This document shows positions 48,426 through 60,146 of a DNA stretch of 64,000 bases, in pieces. Where the stretch lies: positions 1 to 64,000 of the forward strand of contig NZ_BCTF01000016.1 in assembly GCF_001571145.1 (NCBI RefSeq), given 5' to 3'. A program made the position numbers and the translations under genes. Each line of letters opens with the position of its first letter. Within the stretch, counting starts at the first letter, position 1. The DNA is from Hydrogenophaga flava NBRC 102514. Its GTDB lineage: Bacteria > Pseudomonadota > Gammaproteobacteria > Burkholderiales > Burkholderiaceae_C. The notes under the pieces are model-generated. The model was not told where the DNA came from. It did not search any database and worked only from the letters and a program-made list of their open reading frames with translations.

Positions 48426-50507
48426 TCAGGCCATGCCCTGGTGGCGCAGCAGCGCATCCAGGCCAGGTTCGCGGCCGCGGAAGGCCTTGAACGACTCCAT
48501 GGCCGGGCGGCTTCCTCCCGCCTCGAGAATGGTTTCACGGTAGCGGCGGCCGGTGGCCACGTCCAGCGTGCTGTGACCACTGGCGCGCGCAGCTTCCTCG
48601 AAGGCCGCGTAGGCATCGGCCGAGAGCACCTCCGCCCACTTGTAGCTGTAATAGCCAGCGGAATAGCCGCCCGCAAAGATGTGGCTGAAGGTGTGCGGTG
48701 TGCGGCTGTAGGCCGGTGGCTGCAGCACCGCGACCTCGTCGCGCACCTGAGTCAGCAGAGCCAGGATGCCCTCGCCGCTGGACACTGGGTCAGGCTGGCT
48801 GTGCAGCAGCATGTCGAACAGGGAGAACTCGACCTGGCGCAGCGTCTGCAGGCCGCTCTGGAAGTTCTTGGCCGCAAGCATCTTGTCGAACAGCTCGCGC
48901 GGAAGCGGGGCGCCCGTGTCCACGTGCGACGTCATGTGCTTGAGAACGTCCCACTCCCAGCAGAAGTTCTCCATGAACTGGCTGGGCAGTTCGACCGCAT
49001 CCCACTCGACCCCGCTGATGCCGGAGACATCGCGTTCGTTGACGCGTGTCAGCATGTGATGCAGGCCATGACCGAACTCGTGAAACAGGGTGATCACGTC
49101 GTCGTGCGTGAGCAGGGGGGGATGCCGGACACCATTGACCTCGATGCCCTCGGCGAAGTTGCAGACCAGGTGCGCCACGGGCGTCTGCACGCTGCCGTCG
49201 TCCGGCCGCAACCAGCGGGCCCGCACGTCGTCCATCCAGGCACCGCCGCGTTTGCCGTTGCGGGCAGCGGGGTCGAGGTAGAACTGGCCGACAAGCTCGG
49301 TTCCGGCCGCAGTCCGGCGTTCGATGCGGTAGAACTCCACCAGCGGGTGCCAGACCGGGGCGTTGTCCCGGCGGATGCTGACCTCGAACAGCGTTTCAAC
49401 GATCTGGAAAAGGCCCGCCAGCACCTTGGGCGCGGTGAAGTAGGGCTTGATCTCCTGGTCACTGAAGGCGTAGCGGGCTTCCTTGAGCTTTTCGCCGATG
49501 TAGGGCCAGTCCCAGGGCTGCGGATCACTGATGCCCAGTTCCTGGGCAGCGAACTCTCGCAAATCCTTGATGTCCTGCTCGGCGTACGGGCGGGCCTTGC
49601 GGGCCAGGTCGCGCAGGAAACCGATCACTTGTTCGGGTGATTCCGCCATCTTCGGCACAAGGGAGACATCGGCGAAATGGCGATGCCCCAGCAACTGAGC
49701 CTCCTCATGGCGCAGCGCCAGCAGCTCGGCCATGATGGCTGTGTTGTCGTAGCGAGTGGCGTCGCCCTCGGCCTGATCGCTGGCGCGCGTCACGTAGGCG
49801 CGGTAGAGCTTTTCCCGCAATGCGCTGCTGCGGGCAAACTGCATCACAGGCAGGTAGCAGGGCATCTTGAGGGTGAGTTTGTGACCGGCCTGACCGTCTG
49901 CCTGGGCTGCCGCGCGTGTGGCCTGCTGCACATCCGCCGGCACCCCTTCGAGGTCTTCCGGTAACACGTACAGACTGAACGAGTCGGTGGCGTCCAGTGC
50001 GTTTTCGCTGAACTTCTGGGCGAGTTCGGCCTGTCGTTCCTGCAGCCAGGCGAACCGCTGCTTGGCCTCCCCTTGCAGTTCGGCACCGCCCAGAACGAAT
50101 CCACGCATGGCGTTTCTGTGGGCTTGTGCCTGCTCAGGGTTCAGCCGGGATACGTCCATGGCCTTGTACTTGGCATACAAACGCTCGTCGGCGCCCAGCC
50201 GCGTCCAGAACTCCGTCACGCGGGGCAGCACTTCGTTGTACGCAGCCCGCAGCTCGGGTGTGTCGGCCACGCTGTTGAGGTGCCCGACGGCGCCCCAGGC
50301 GCGAGACAACCGCTCGGTAGACACGTCAAGCTTGGCAGACATGGCGCTCCAGTCCGCAGGAAACCCCGGCGCCGTGACGTCCTCCAGGGCCGCATCGGCT
50401 TCTTTCAACAGGGCATCGATGGCGGGCGTCACGTGAGGGGGTGCAATGGCATCAAACCGGGGCAGTCCGGAGAAATCGAGCAGGGGGTTGTCGGCGACGT
50501 TGTTCAT
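48426..50507 (-). CDS. prlC: Oligopeptidase A (M3 metallopeptidase)
   Basis: This 693-aa cytosolic zinc peptidase degrades signal-peptide fragments and short peptides. The zinc site is [14 protein letters not shown] (HExxH, about residue 480), and the third ligand Glu lies in [20 protein letters not shown]. The N-terminal [19 protein letters not shown] and C-terminal [19 protein letters not shown] match the M3A family at usual length. No signal peptide. Confidence 0.95.
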   Translation of the reverse strand: MNNVADNPLLDFSGLPRFDAIAPPHVTPAIDALLKEADAALEDVTAPGFPADWSAMSAKLDVSTERLSRAWGAVGHLNSVADTPELRAAYNEVLPRVTEFWTRLGADERLYAKYKAMDVSRLNPEQAQAHRNAMRGFVLGGAELQGEAKQRFAWLQERQAELAQKFSENALDATDSFSLYVLPEDLEGVPADVQQATRAAAQADGQAGHKLTLKMPCYLPVMQFARSSALREKLYRAYVTRASDQAEGDATRYDNTAIMAELLALRHEEAQLLGHRHFADVSLVPKMAESPEQVIGFLRDLARKARPYAEQDIKDLREFAAQELGISDPQPWDWPYIGEKLKEARYAFSDQEIKPYFTAPKVLAGLFQIVETLFEVSIRRDNAPVWHPLVEFYRIERRTAAGTELVGQFYLDPAARNGKRGGAWMDDVRARWLRPDDGSVQTPVAHLVCNFAEGIEVNGVRHPPLLTHDDVITLFHEFGHGLHHMLTRVNERDVSGISGVEWDAVELPSQFMENFCWEWDVLKHMTSHVDTGAPLPRELFDKMLAAKNFQSGLQTLRQVEFSLFDMLLHSQPDPVSSGEGILALLTQVRDEVAVLQPPAYSRTPHTFSHIFAGGYSAGYYSYKWAEVLSADAYAAFEEAARASGHSTLDVATGRRYRETILEAGGSRPAMESFKAFRGREPGLDALLRHQGMA

Positions 50508-50573
50508 GCGACTCAGTATGGGCTCGAGACAGAAAGTTCAATGGCCCGGGCGTCTGGAGCCCGGTACACGGGA

Positions 50574-51044
50574 TCAGCGGGCGCTTTTCTTGATGCTCTT
50601 CTTGAGCACCTTGGCGCGCTTGACCTGGCCGCCGGGAGTCAGTCGCTGGTTGCCCAGCACCCGAACCACCTTGACTTCGGGCTTCTGGCCTCCGCGCTTG
50701 CTGAACTTGAGCACCTTCACGTCGCGTGGCCCGGGCATGCGGTCTTCATCGGCCGCTTTCTGCTTTTCCGGAACCGGGCGCCACAGCACCAGCAGCTTGC
50801 CGATGTGCTGGATGGGGGCTGCCTCCAGTTCGTCGGCCAGCGTCTGGAGCATGGCTTCGCGGGATGGGCGGTCGTCGCTGAACACACGGATCTTGATCAG
50901 GCCGTGGGCCTTGAGCGCTGCGTCCACCTCCTTTTTGACGGCGGCGGTCAGTCCGTCTCCGCCAACAAGAACGACGGGATCGAGATGGTGCGCCTCGGCG
51001 CGGTGCACCTTGCGCTGTGCGGGCGTGAGTTGGATCTGAGGCAT
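50574..51044 (-). CDS. yhbY: YhbY-family ribosome-assembly RNA-binding protein
   Basis: This 156-aa protein has a CRM-domain (CRS1/YhbY). The N-terminal 100 residues match: [36 protein letters not shown] with the GGDGL in place of GxxG, and [12 protein letters not shown]. The C-terminal 45 residues are a basic Lys/Arg tail that the E. coli homologue lacks. It helps late 50S assembly in other bacteria. The start at 51044 is antisense-adjacent and divergent to rlmE, as is common, with 48 bases between. Confidence 0.9.
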   Translation of the reverse strand: MPQIQLTPAQRKVHRAEAHHLDPVVLVGGDGLTAAVKKEVDAALKAHGLIKIRVFSDDRPSREAMLQTLADELEAAPIQHIGKLLVLWRPVPEKQKAADEDRMPGPRDVKVLKFSKRGGQKPEVKVVRVLGNQRLTPGGQVKRAKVLKKSIKKSAR

Positions 51045-51092
51045 GGGACAATTATCGTTTACACAGCGGCGGCTCACAGCCCCGGTCTCGCC

Positions 51093-51770
51093 ATGGGCAT
51101 GAAAGTCAGGACTCAGAGCAAGAAGGTCAACAAGGCTTGGCTGAACGAGCACGTCAACGATCCGTATGTGCGTCTGGCCCAGAAAGAGGGTTACCGTGCA
51201 CGGGCGGCCTACAAGCTCAAGGAGATCGACGAAACCCTGGGGTTGATACGCCCGGGCGACGTGGTGGTCGATCTGGGCTCGGCGCCCGGCGCCTGGAGCC
51301 AGTATGTGCGGCGGCGGCTGAGCCCGGGCGGCGCGGCGGTCGGCGAGTTGCACGGGCAGATCATCGCACTGGACCTGCTGCCAATGGAGCCTGTCGAGGG
51401 CGTGCACTTCATCCAGGGCGACTTTCGCGAGAGTGAAGTATTGGCCGTCCTGGAGCGGGCTCTGACCGATCGAGGGGTGAAGTCGGTAGATGTCGTGGTG
51501 TCCGATATGGCACCGAATCTCTCGGGCATCGGGTCGGCGGACGCTGCGCGCATCGAGGATCTGGTGGGTCTTGCGGTGGACTTCGCCAGTCAGCACCTCA
51601 AGCCCGATGGCGCTCTGGTGGCCAAGCTGTTCCACGGCGGCGCCTACGACCCCATGGTGGCCCTTTTCCGTAAGACCTTCAAAGTCGTCAAGCCCTTCAA
51701 GCCCAAGGCTTCGAGGGACAAGTCCTCTGAAACCTTTTTGGTGGGTATGGGTCTGAAAAGCCAGAGCTGA
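51093..51770 (+). CDS. rlmE: 23S rRNA (uridine-2'-O)-methyltransferase
   Basis: This 225-aa SAM-dependent methyltransferase (RrmJ/FtsJ) modifies U2552 of 23S rRNA. The catalytic K-D-K-E set is visible as Lys in [12 protein letters not shown], Asp in [11 protein letters not shown], Lys in [11 protein letters not shown] and Glu in KSSETFLVG. The SAM loop is [13 protein letters not shown]. An ATG two codons further on (51099) is an equal alternative start. ftsH follows 116 bases downstream, the same order as in E. coli. Confidence 0.94.
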   Translation: MGMKVRTQSKKVNKAWLNEHVNDPYVRLAQKEGYRARAAYKLKEIDETLGLIRPGDVVVDLGSAPGAWSQYVRRRLSPGGAAVGELHGQIIALDLLPMEPVEGVHFIQGDFRESEVLAVLERALTDRGVKSVDVVVSDMAPNLSGIGSADAARIEDLVGLAVDFASQHLKPDGALVAKLFHGGAYDPMVALFRKTFKVVKPFKPKASRDKSSETFLVGMGLKSQS

Positions 51771-51886
51771 TCAATAAATACTAACCATTTCATTGGCGTT
51801 GCCTCCCCAAATGTCAAGTCCTTGGTGGCTTGAAACACCTAAAATGGCCTCAACATGCCAGTATCCGTTCTAGTCAGGAGCCGACC

Positions 51887-53803
<1,917 letters not shown>

Positions 53804-53829
53804 ACCGAGGTTATCAACCAAGTTTTTTG

Positions 53830-53853
53830 CGGGGCCCCATGGGCCCCGTTTTT
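53830..53853 (+). terminator. Intrinsic terminator after ftsH
   Basis: An 8-bp stem CGGGGCCC/GGGCCCCG has a CAT loop and five T's. It stands 27 bases after the ftsH stop and just ahead of the folP start, so folP expression may need read-through or its own promoter. Confidence 0.88.
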
Positions 53854-53867
53854 ATTCAGAGATCAGT

Positions 53868-54710
53868 ATGCATTGGACCACCTCCCGCTTTGTCATCGAC
53901 CTGGACACGCCGAAAGTCATGGCCATCATCAACGTAACGCCAGACTCATTTTCTGACGGCGGACAACATGACAGCACATCCTCTGCGCTGCGACATTGCG
54001 AGCAGGTACTCAAGGAAGGCGCGCACATCCTGGACATCGGTGGTGAATCGACAAGGCCGGGTAGCCCTGCGGTACCACTGGAAGCCGAACTTGGGCGGGT
54101 CATTCCGGTCGTGCGCGAGGCGGTGAAATTGGGGGTGCCGATATCGGTGGACACCTACAAGCCGGAAGTCATGCAAGCTGTGTTGGACCTCGGCGCGGAC
54201 ATCGTGAACGACATATGGGCCTTGCGTCGCAAGGGCGCTGAGGGTGTGGTGTCCGGTCACCCGCGCTGCGGTGTGTGCCTGATGCACATGCACCGCGACC
54301 CGCAGACCATGCAGGTTGCGCCCATGGATGGCCGCGTGCTTGCTCCTGTGCGGCAATTTCTAAGTGATCGGGCTGCAGCGCTGGAGACCAGGGGCGTGAG
54401 TCGAGAGCGGATCGTATTGGATCCTGGCATTGGCTTTGGCAAGTCTGTTCAGCAGAACTTCGAACTCCTGGCAAGCCAGCCTGAATTGGGGTTGCTGCCA
54501 TATCCGTGGCTCGTGGGGTGGTCCCGCAAGTCGTCGCTGGGTGCCGTTACTGGGCGGACGAACCCTGCCGAGCGTGTTTCTGCCAGCGTGGCTGCTGCGG
54601 TACTTGCTGTAGAGCGGGGAGCCTCTGTGGTTCGTGTTCACGATGTCAGAGACACGGTCGATGGCTTGGCTGTGTGGCGGACCATAAGTGCACCGCTCGG
54701 TGTGGCCTGA
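53868..54710 (+). CDS. folP: Dihydropteroate synthase
   Basis: This 280-aa folate enzyme joins p-aminobenzoate to pterin pyrophosphate. Family motifs: IINVTPDSFSDGG, ILDIGGESTRPGS, VPISVDTYKPEVM, IVNDIWALR, LDPGIGFGKS and GWSRKSSLG. The last ones form the pABA/sulfonamide site. Betaproteobacteria usually have glmM straight after folP. Here no glmM follows, and virB genes begin instead, so this is the last recognisable housekeeping gene before the secretion locus. The 3' half has lower GC than ftsH. Confidence 0.95.
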   Translation: MHWTTSRFVIDLDTPKVMAIINVTPDSFSDGGQHDSTSSALRHCEQVLKEGAHILDIGGESTRPGSPAVPLEAELGRVIPVVREAVKLGVPISVDTYKPEVMQAVLDLGADIVNDIWALRRKGAEGVVSGHPRCGVCLMHMHRDPQTMQVAPMDGRVLAPVRQFLSDRAAALETRGVSRERIVLDPGIGFGKSVQQNFELLASQPELGLLPYPWLVGWSRKSSLGAVTGRTNPAERVSASVAAAVLAVERGASVVRVHDVRDTVDGLAVWRTISAPLGVA

Positions 54711-54717
54711 AGTCGCA

Positions 54718-54742
54718 ACAAAGTGTGTACTCCACGCTTTGT
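54718..54742. repeat. Hairpin at the folP/secretion-locus boundary
   Basis: The arms ACAAAGTGTG and CACGCTTTGT pair over ten positions with one T-G wobble around a 5-nt loop. It starts eight bases after the folP stop, with no T run. It may be a weak terminator, or a scar or recombination site at the island edge. A TACAAT (54768-54773) 25 bases further on could be the -10 of the vir promoter. Confidence 0.4.
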
Positions 54743-54867
54743 GGGCGAAACTAACTAGTACGCAAGTTACAATGCGCGCCAGCCAAAAACATATCAGGAG
54801 GAAGTGGCAGCAGGTCTGACGCAAACGCGAAACAGCGTTGTCGGGCCCGCCGGCCCGCGCAGCTGTC

Positions 54868-55839
54868 ATGCTGGATTGTCCGGATCTCGCGGTACCCAGG
54901 GAGGTGATGCAACACGTCGTGCACGTGGAGTCGTCACGCAATCCGTTCGCTATAGGGGTGGTGGGCGGGTATCTGGCGCGCCAGCCCAAGAACCTTGAAG
55001 AAGCGCTGGCCGCCGTGCGACTGCTTAAGGACGAGGGATACAACTTCTCCGTCGGCATGGCGCAGGTCAACCGCTACAACTTGGCTAAGTACGGGCTGAA
55101 CACCTACGCAGAAGCTTTCGAGGTCTGTCCCAACCTCAAAGCCGGCTCCAGAATCCTGCGCGAGTGCTACGACCGCGCCCTCGACTGGGGCAAGGCGTTC
55201 AGCTGCTACTACTCGGGCAACTTCGTTACGGGGTTCGAGCACGGCTACGTGCAAAAGATCTTCGCCTCGATCCGTAAGACGCAGTACAGCCTGTCAGGCC
55301 AGGCGGAGCTACCCATCCGGGTCATTCCCTACGGCAAGCAGCAGCGCGGTAAGTCGCGCGAGGACAACGTGCCGCTGAGGGGGGCTTCGACCGAGTTTCC
55401 GAGAGCGCCGGACGGCCGGGCGGCCAGCAACGTTTCAGAATCCGCAGGGGCCCAGGCCTTCCGGCCTGAAACCGTCGAAAACCGACCCGCGATTCCGGTG
55501 CCCGGCCCGGGGGCGGTCGTTCCGGCGTCCCCTCCTCCTGCCTTCGGTGGGCTGGCGGGTATTCCTACGCAAGTGGTCGGGGTCAATGGCGACCCTTATC
55601 AGACCCGGGTGCTTACGGCGCCCATTCCAAAGCCCGCCGATTTTGGCGCGGCCCCGGCGCAGGGCCAGATGCCTGCCTCCCGTGCAGGTGCTTCCATCGC
55701 CCGCAAGGGCGGCAGCCTGCTGCACACCACAGAGTCTTCAGGGAAACCTGAGAACACCGCCGGAGCGGATGCCCCCGGTGGTTCCGCCACCGGTCCGCAA
55801 CAACGACCAACACCCGCGGACCGGTCTTTCGTGTTTTGA
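54868..55839 (+). CDS. virB1: VirB1-like lytic transglycosylase of a type IV secretion system
   Basis: This is a 323-aa protein. The SLT lytic transglycosylase domain is at about 5-150: VMQHVVHVESSRNPFAIGVVGG with catalytic Glu20, then YNFSVGMAQVNRYNLAKYG and ACYYSGNF-like CYYSGNFVTGFEHGYVQKI. The C-terminal half is Pro/Gly/Ala-rich and looks disordered. It would open the peptidoglycan for the secretion channel. There is no clear signal peptide, which is odd but seen in some VirB1 proteins. The ATG at 54868 is chosen; an AGGAGG at 54796 serves only a GTG in another frame. A GTG at 54838 is the alternative start. Confidence 0.85.
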   Translation: MLDCPDLAVPREVMQHVVHVESSRNPFAIGVVGGYLARQPKNLEEALAAVRLLKDEGYNFSVGMAQVNRYNLAKYGLNTYAEAFEVCPNLKAGSRILRECYDRALDWGKAFSCYYSGNFVTGFEHGYVQKIFASIRKTQYSLSGQAELPIRVIPYGKQQRGKSREDNVPLRGASTEFPRAPDGRAASNVSESAGAQAFRPETVENRPAIPVPGPGAVVPASPPPAFGGLAGIPTQVVGVNGDPYQTRVLTAPIPKPADFGAAPAQGQMPASRAGASIARKGGSLLHTTESSGKPENTAGADAPGGSATGPQQRPTPADRSFVF

Positions 55840-55852
55840 CAAGGAGTGAAAT

Positions 55853-56215
55853 GTGAGCCAGTCTTTTTGCAAGCCGTCGGACAGCAGCCGTGTGCTGACC
55901 GTGCTTCTGTTGGGTTTCCTGATGATGATCACCGGTACGGAAGCGCTTGCACAGGCCGCACCCACCACCGGGGGCGGGTTCGCAGGGGCCTGCGACAACG
56001 TGGTGACGTTCTTCCAGAACTTCGAAACCATCCTGAAGGCCGCTTCCGTCACCATCGTCACCATCGCGATCGTGTTCGCCGGCTACCAGATTGCCTTTGC
56101 CCACAAGCGCCTGTCCGACGTTGCTCCCGTGCTGATCGGCGGCCTGCTGATCGGTGGCGCTGCCGCGATTGCGGGATGGTTCACGGCCAGCTGGGCCGGT
56201 ACCACAACCTGCTGA
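55853..56215 (+). CDS. virB2: VirB2-like pilin of a type IV secretion system
   Basis: This 120-aa major pilin-type protein has a long signal peptide to about residue 35 (LTVLLLGFLMMITGTEALAQA), then two hydrophobic helices: ASVTIVTIAIVFAGYQIAFA and VLIGGLLIGGAAAIAGWFTA. The order of helices and the Ala/Gly-rich loop fit the TrbC/VirB2 family. It uses a GTG start with AAGGAG six bases upstream. It lies 13 bases after virB1 and 12 before virB3. Confidence 0.88.
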   Translation: MSQSFCKPSDSSRVLTVLLLGFLMMITGTEALAQAAPTTGGGFAGACDNVVTFFQNFETILKAASVTIVTIAIVFAGYQIAFAHKRLSDVAPVLIGGLLIGGAAAIAGWFTASWAGTTTC

Positions 56216-56227
56216 TCCTCTGATGCC

Positions 56228-56545
56228 ATGAGGAAGGACCCGCTGTTCCGCGGCTGCACCCGCCCCGCCATGATTCTCGGGGTGCCCTACATCCCGTTCC
56301 TCGTGGGCGCGGGCGTGCCTCTGCTGCTGGCGATGTATTTCTCGCTCTGGTTCCTTCTGCTCATCCCGCTGAGCATCTTCATCATGCGCATGATGGCCAA
56401 GAAGGACGAAATGATCTTCCGCCTGCTCGGCCTGCACCTCGTGTTTCGCTTTCTTCCGCGAAACCATGCCAGCCATGGCGGCGCCTGGGCCTTTGGCCCG
56501 TCCAAGTATGTGAAAACAGTGCGCCACATGCGCCCCTACGAGTAG
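56228..56545 (+). CDS. virB3: VirB3-like inner-membrane protein
   Basis: This is a 105-aa membrane protein. Residues 4-12 (DPLFRGCTRPA) are the typical VirB3 start, followed by two hydrophobic helices at about 16-55 (MILGVPYIPFLVGAGVP and LLLAMYFSLWFLLLIPLS), then a charged C-terminus. It anchors the VirB4 ATPase at the inner membrane. It is four bases from virB4. Confidence 0.87.
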   Translation: MRKDPLFRGCTRPAMILGVPYIPFLVGAGVPLLLAMYFSLWFLLLIPLSIFIMRMMAKKDEMIFRLLGLHLVFRFLPRNHASHGGAWAFGPSKYVKTVRHMRPYE

Positions 56546-56549
56546 AGCG

Positions 56550-59039
56550 ATGTTTTCACCCGACGCCAATTACAGCAACTTCATCCCGTTCAGTACCCAT
56601 GTGGATGCGCACGTGGTGAAGTCCCGGGAGGGTGACTACATGGTCACCTGGCTGCTCAGCGGCTTTCCCTTTGTCGGCCGCGAGGACTGGGAGCTAGAAC
56701 ACCGCCACAAAGCGTTCAACAGCCTGTTGCAGAGCCTCCGCGCGCCTGACTTCGAAAACCTCGCCTTCTGGGCCCACGACATCCGTCGTCGCAGGCCGAT
56801 CAAGGCAGAAGCCCGTTTCCCGCACCGCTTCAGTCAGGAGTTGCACAACAGGTACATCGAGCGCCTCTCCAGCAAGCGCCTGATGCAGAACGAGCTGTAC
56901 CTGACCATGATCTACCGCCCGGTGGTCAGCGGCAAGAAGTTCGCCGCCATCTCCCGCGATGTGGAGGTGCTCAGGCGTGAAGAGAAGGCCTACCTCGAGA
57001 AGATCTACGAACTGGTGGGCAACGTCGAGGCGCTGCTGCAGGACTACTCGCCCTACCGGCTAGGGCTCTATGAGAGCGTCAACCAGCAGCTGTTTTCTGA
57101 GAACCTCGAGTTCTTCGGTTATCTCGTGAACCACGTGGACGAGCCGGTGCCGGTGCTGCCCGCGCCCATCTACGACTACTTGCCGACCAGCAAGCACCTT
57201 TTCTCGACCGGCAGTGGCGATTTCGCCGTGCGCACCGCCAACGGCGACAACTTCTTCGGTGCCATTCTCAACATCAAGGAATTCGCCGACAGCTCCTGGC
57301 CCGGCATCCTCAACGGGCTGAAGTACCTCGAGTTCGAGTACATCGTCACCCACTCCTTCACGCCCATGAGCCGCTACGACTCGATGAAGGCGCTGGAGCG
57401 GACCAAGGGTGCGATGCTGTCTTCCGAAGACAAGGCGGTCAGCCAGATCGTCGAGCTCGACATGGCAATGGACCAGCTGGCCTCCGGCAACTTCGTGCTG
57501 GGCCAGTACCACTTCAACATGGCTATCTTCGCCAAGAGCCAGGAAGAGCTTTACAACCACATCGCCCAGGCACGCGCCCAGCTCTCGGGTGCCAGCTTCG
57601 TCACCGTCAAGGAGGATGTGGCCGTTCCCGCTGCCTTTTACGCACAACTGCCCTGCAACTGGCGCTTCCGTCCGCGCATCGCCAACCTCAGTTCGCTGAA
57701 CTTTCTCGGGCTGAGCCCGCTGCACAACTTCGCTACCGGCAAGCCCAACTTCAACCCCTGGGGGCCGTCGGTCAGCATCCTGCAGACGCTCAACAACCAA
57801 GCCTATCACTTCAATTTCCACGCCACCAAGCCCCACGAATATTCGCTGGGTGAGAAGGCCATTGCCAACACAATGGTGATCGGCAAGTCGGGCACCGGCA
57901 AGACCGCGCTGATCAACTTCCTGCTCGCGCAGATCCAGAAGATCCAACCCGAGCCGACTATCTTCTTTTTCGACAAGGACCGCGGCGCCGAGATCTTCAT
58001 CCGTGCCTGCGGCGGCCGCTACTTCACGCTGGAGAAGGGCAAGCCCACCGGCTTCAACCCCTTGCAGGGCGAGAACAACCCTGAGAACGAGCAGTTCCTG
58101 GTCGAACTGATGCAGACCCTGTGCGGCAAGGAGAAGTACAGCGCGTCCGAGCAGGAAGACATGATCCGCGCCGTGCGGGCGATCCTCGACACGCCGCCAC
58201 ACCTGCGCACCATGACCAACCTGCAGAAGAGCCTGCCCAACATGGGCGAGAACAGCCTCTTCGAGTGCATCTCGGTCTGGTGCAAGGGCGGGCCGTTTGC
58301 CTGGGTGTTCGATAACCCCAAGGACAACATCGACTTCTCAGACTCCAACATCATTGGCTTCGACTACACCGAAGTCATTGAGGACTCCAAGACCCGCGAG
58401 CCCATCATCCAGTACCTGCTGCACCGGATGGAAAGCCTCATCGACGGGCGCCCGTTCATCTATGTGATGGACGAGTTCTGGAAGGTTCTGGAGGGCAAAG
58501 GCGGTCTCAAGGACTTCGCCAAGAACAAGCAGAAGACCATCCGGAAACAGAACGGCCTGGGGATCTTTGCCACCCAGAGCCCGCAGGACGCGCTCAACAG
58601 CGACATCTCAGCCGCGCTCATCGAGCAGACTGCGACGCTGATTTTGCTGCCCAACCCCAATGCAGATCCCAAGGACTACCTCGAAGGTCTCAAGCTGACG
58701 CGGGCCGAGTTCGAACTGGTGGTTGGGCTGGACGAGCGCAGCCGCTGTTTCCTCGTCAAGCAGGGCCACAACGCTGTGCTCTGTCAACTCAACCTCAATG
58801 GCATGGACGACGAGCTTGCCGTGTTGTCGGGCTCGTCGGACAACGTCGAGATCCTGACGGCCCTGCTCGCCGAACACCCGACACCACACCTGCCAGACAC
58901 CTGGTTGCCCGAGTTCCACCTTCGTCGCAAGGGGCTGCGCACCCAGCGCAAAGCGCTCATGGCCAACAGCAACGAGTTTCTCCGGCATGCGCCAACGGCC
59001 GATCTGGAGGAGGGCAGCGAAGCATCGCTGGTCAGGTAG
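56550..59039 (+). CDS. virB4: VirB4-like type IV secretion ATPase
   Basis: This is an 829-aa energiser of pilus assembly and secretion. The CagE/TrbE/VirB N-terminal domain occupies about 200-400. Walker A GKSGTGKTALIN is near residue 445 and Walker B FIYVMDEFWKVLE near 635. Another ATPase motif, GLGIFATQSPQDA, follows. It is full length and intact. Upstream overlap and spacing make virB1-B4 one operon. No VirB8-B11, VirD4 or relaxase gene is in the window. Confidence 0.95.
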   Translation: MFSPDANYSNFIPFSTHVDAHVVKSREGDYMVTWLLSGFPFVGREDWELEHRHKAFNSLLQSLRAPDFENLAFWAHDIRRRRPIKAEARFPHRFSQELHNRYIERLSSKRLMQNELYLTMIYRPVVSGKKFAAISRDVEVLRREEKAYLEKIYELVGNVEALLQDYSPYRLGLYESVNQQLFSENLEFFGYLVNHVDEPVPVLPAPIYDYLPTSKHLFSTGSGDFAVRTANGDNFFGAILNIKEFADSSWPGILNGLKYLEFEYIVTHSFTPMSRYDSMKALERTKGAMLSSEDKAVSQIVELDMAMDQLASGNFVLGQYHFNMAIFAKSQEELYNHIAQARAQLSGASFVTVKEDVAVPAAFYAQLPCNWRFRPRIANLSSLNFLGLSPLHNFATGKPNFNPWGPSVSILQTLNNQAYHFNFHATKPHEYSLGEKAIANTMVIGKSGTGKTALINFLLAQIQKIQPEPTIFFFDKDRGAEIFIRACGGRYFTLEKGKPTGFNPLQGENNPENEQFLVELMQTLCGKEKYSASEQEDMIRAVRAILDTPPHLRTMTNLQKSLPNMGENSLFECISVWCKGGPFAWVFDNPKDNIDFSDSNIIGFDYTEVIEDSKTREPIIQYLLHRMESLIDGRPFIYVMDEFWKVLEGKGGLKDFAKNKQKTIRKQNGLGIFATQSPQDALNSDISAALIEQTATLILLPNPNADPKDYLEGLKLTRAEFELVVGLDERSRCFLVKQGHNAVLCQLNLNGMDDELAVLSGSSDNVEILTALLAEHPTPHLPDTWLPEFHLRRKGLRTQRKALMANSNEFLRHAPTADLEEGSEASLVR

Positions 59040-59067
59040 CCGAACACCCAAGGGAGCAGAAACAACA

Positions 59068-59496
59068 ATGAAACCAATCAGAACATCCAAAGCAACCGCC
59101 TTGCGCTTGCTCGCTGCGCTCGTTTTGGCGGGCGCCCCGCTGGCCGCTTCGGCGACTGCGGGACAGTCCAGGTGCGGAGGTCTGGCCCCCGAAGGCACCT
59201 CCACTGGGGGAGCCTTCTTTGACAACGACCTTCCTGCCGGGCAGGACGTGTTCTCCTTCTGTGCCTTCGGCTACCCGCCGCACTGCTGGGTGGGAGTGAA
59301 CCCCATCGCAGGCACCTGGAAGATCGTCAACCAGTACTGCTTCAACCCCAAATGGACCAGCAAGTACGAGCAGGTCTGCCCGCATGGCCGCCGCCCCGGC
59401 ACCTGGAAGAGCCCGGGCAAGATGCCCTTTGACTACAAGGGCAAGGCCGGTGCGCCCGATGGCCTGGAGGAGTGCCAGCACTTGATGGAAGAGTGA
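59068..59496 (+). CDS. Secreted six-cysteine protein of unknown function (A)
   Basis: This is a 142-aa protein with a clear signal peptide (ALRLLAALVLAGAPLAASA, cleavage near residue 31). The mature part of about 110 residues has six cysteines (SRCGG, FCAFG, HCWVG, YCFN, VCPHG, ECQHL), enough for three disulfides. I do not recognise a family. The start at 59068 follows AGGGAG at about 13 bases and is the only one that keeps the signal peptide. It lies 28 bases after virB4. In X-T4SS and related loci, small secreted proteins sit here, but a role as pilus-related, structural or immunity protein is open. Confidence 0.75.
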   Translation: MKPIRTSKATALRLLAALVLAGAPLAASATAGQSRCGGLAPEGTSTGGAFFDNDLPAGQDVFSFCAFGYPPHCWVGVNPIAGTWKIVNQYCFNPKWTSKYEQVCPHGRRPGTWKSPGKMPFDYKGKAGAPDGLEECQHLMEE

Positions 59497-59536
59497 CGGC
59501 GACTTGCACAAAGAACAACAGACAGGAGGAAAACCA

Positions 59537-60097
59537 ATGAACACATCCATCACCCGGGCTTTGCGGGTCGTCGGCATGCTGGGGGCCGCCCTGATGCTGG
59601 CCACCGCCGCTCACGCCGTCAATCTGCCCAAGCCGCCCAGCCCACCGAAGCCTGGGGAGCTGCCTGAAATTCCCGACACCCAGATCCTCGACAAGCTGCC
59701 CGAGGGCACGGAAATGCCCGAACCCGGACAGTCCGGCGTGGTGGTGTCCTGCCTGCAAAAAGGCAACATGGACATCTCCCGGCCGAGCCTGCCTCTCCTT
59801 AGCTGCTGGGAGAGCGCGACCAACGGCAGCGATGACGTGGAGGCCCTGAACAAGGCCTGCACGGTGCAGATGACGCCGATGAAGATCGACTCGACCCTCG
59901 TGCCGAAGTGCCCCCCCAAGGCGCTGGGCACCTGCATCGGAGCCAAGAGTGGCGGCGCTGCCAACAGCGAGAAGTCCACCTCCAACCACTATCACTACAC
60001 GCCGCAGACCTTGTTGGAGTGGCGAAAGAGCAAGAAGAACTGCGAGGCCTCGGGCGGCAAGTGGTACGGCCTGGGCAACAAGTTGCGCCTCTTCTGA
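59537..60097 (+). CDS. Secreted six-cysteine protein of unknown function (B)
   Basis: This is a 186-aa protein with a signal peptide (VVGMLGAALMLATAAHA). The mature N-terminus is proline-rich (LPKPPSPPKPGELPEIP), then six cysteines follow (SCLQ, SCWES, ACTVQ, KCPPK, TCIGA, NCEAS). AGGAGG six to seven bases upstream fixes the start at 59537. It shares the cysteine count but no clear sequence similarity with gene A just before it. No family is recognised. Together they look like a periplasmic or surface pair belonging to the secretion locus. Confidence 0.75.
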   Translation: MNTSITRALRVVGMLGAALMLATAAHAVNLPKPPSPPKPGELPEIPDTQILDKLPEGTEMPEPGQSGVVVSCLQKGNMDISRPSLPLLSCWESATNGSDDVEALNKACTVQMTPMKIDSTLVPKCPPKALGTCIGAKSGGAANSEKSTSNHYHYTPQTLLEWRKSKKNCEASGGKWYGLGNKLRLF

Positions 60098-60146
60098 TGG
60101 GGCTTCCCCTTTACACGTACCAACGTTTATTCAAGGAGTGGATGGC

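Noticed and set aside
54796..54998. Strong AGGAGG followed by a GTG frame (64 codons) ahead of virB1
   Set aside because: The spacing is only two bases, the frame is different from VirB1, and the product is short and without features.
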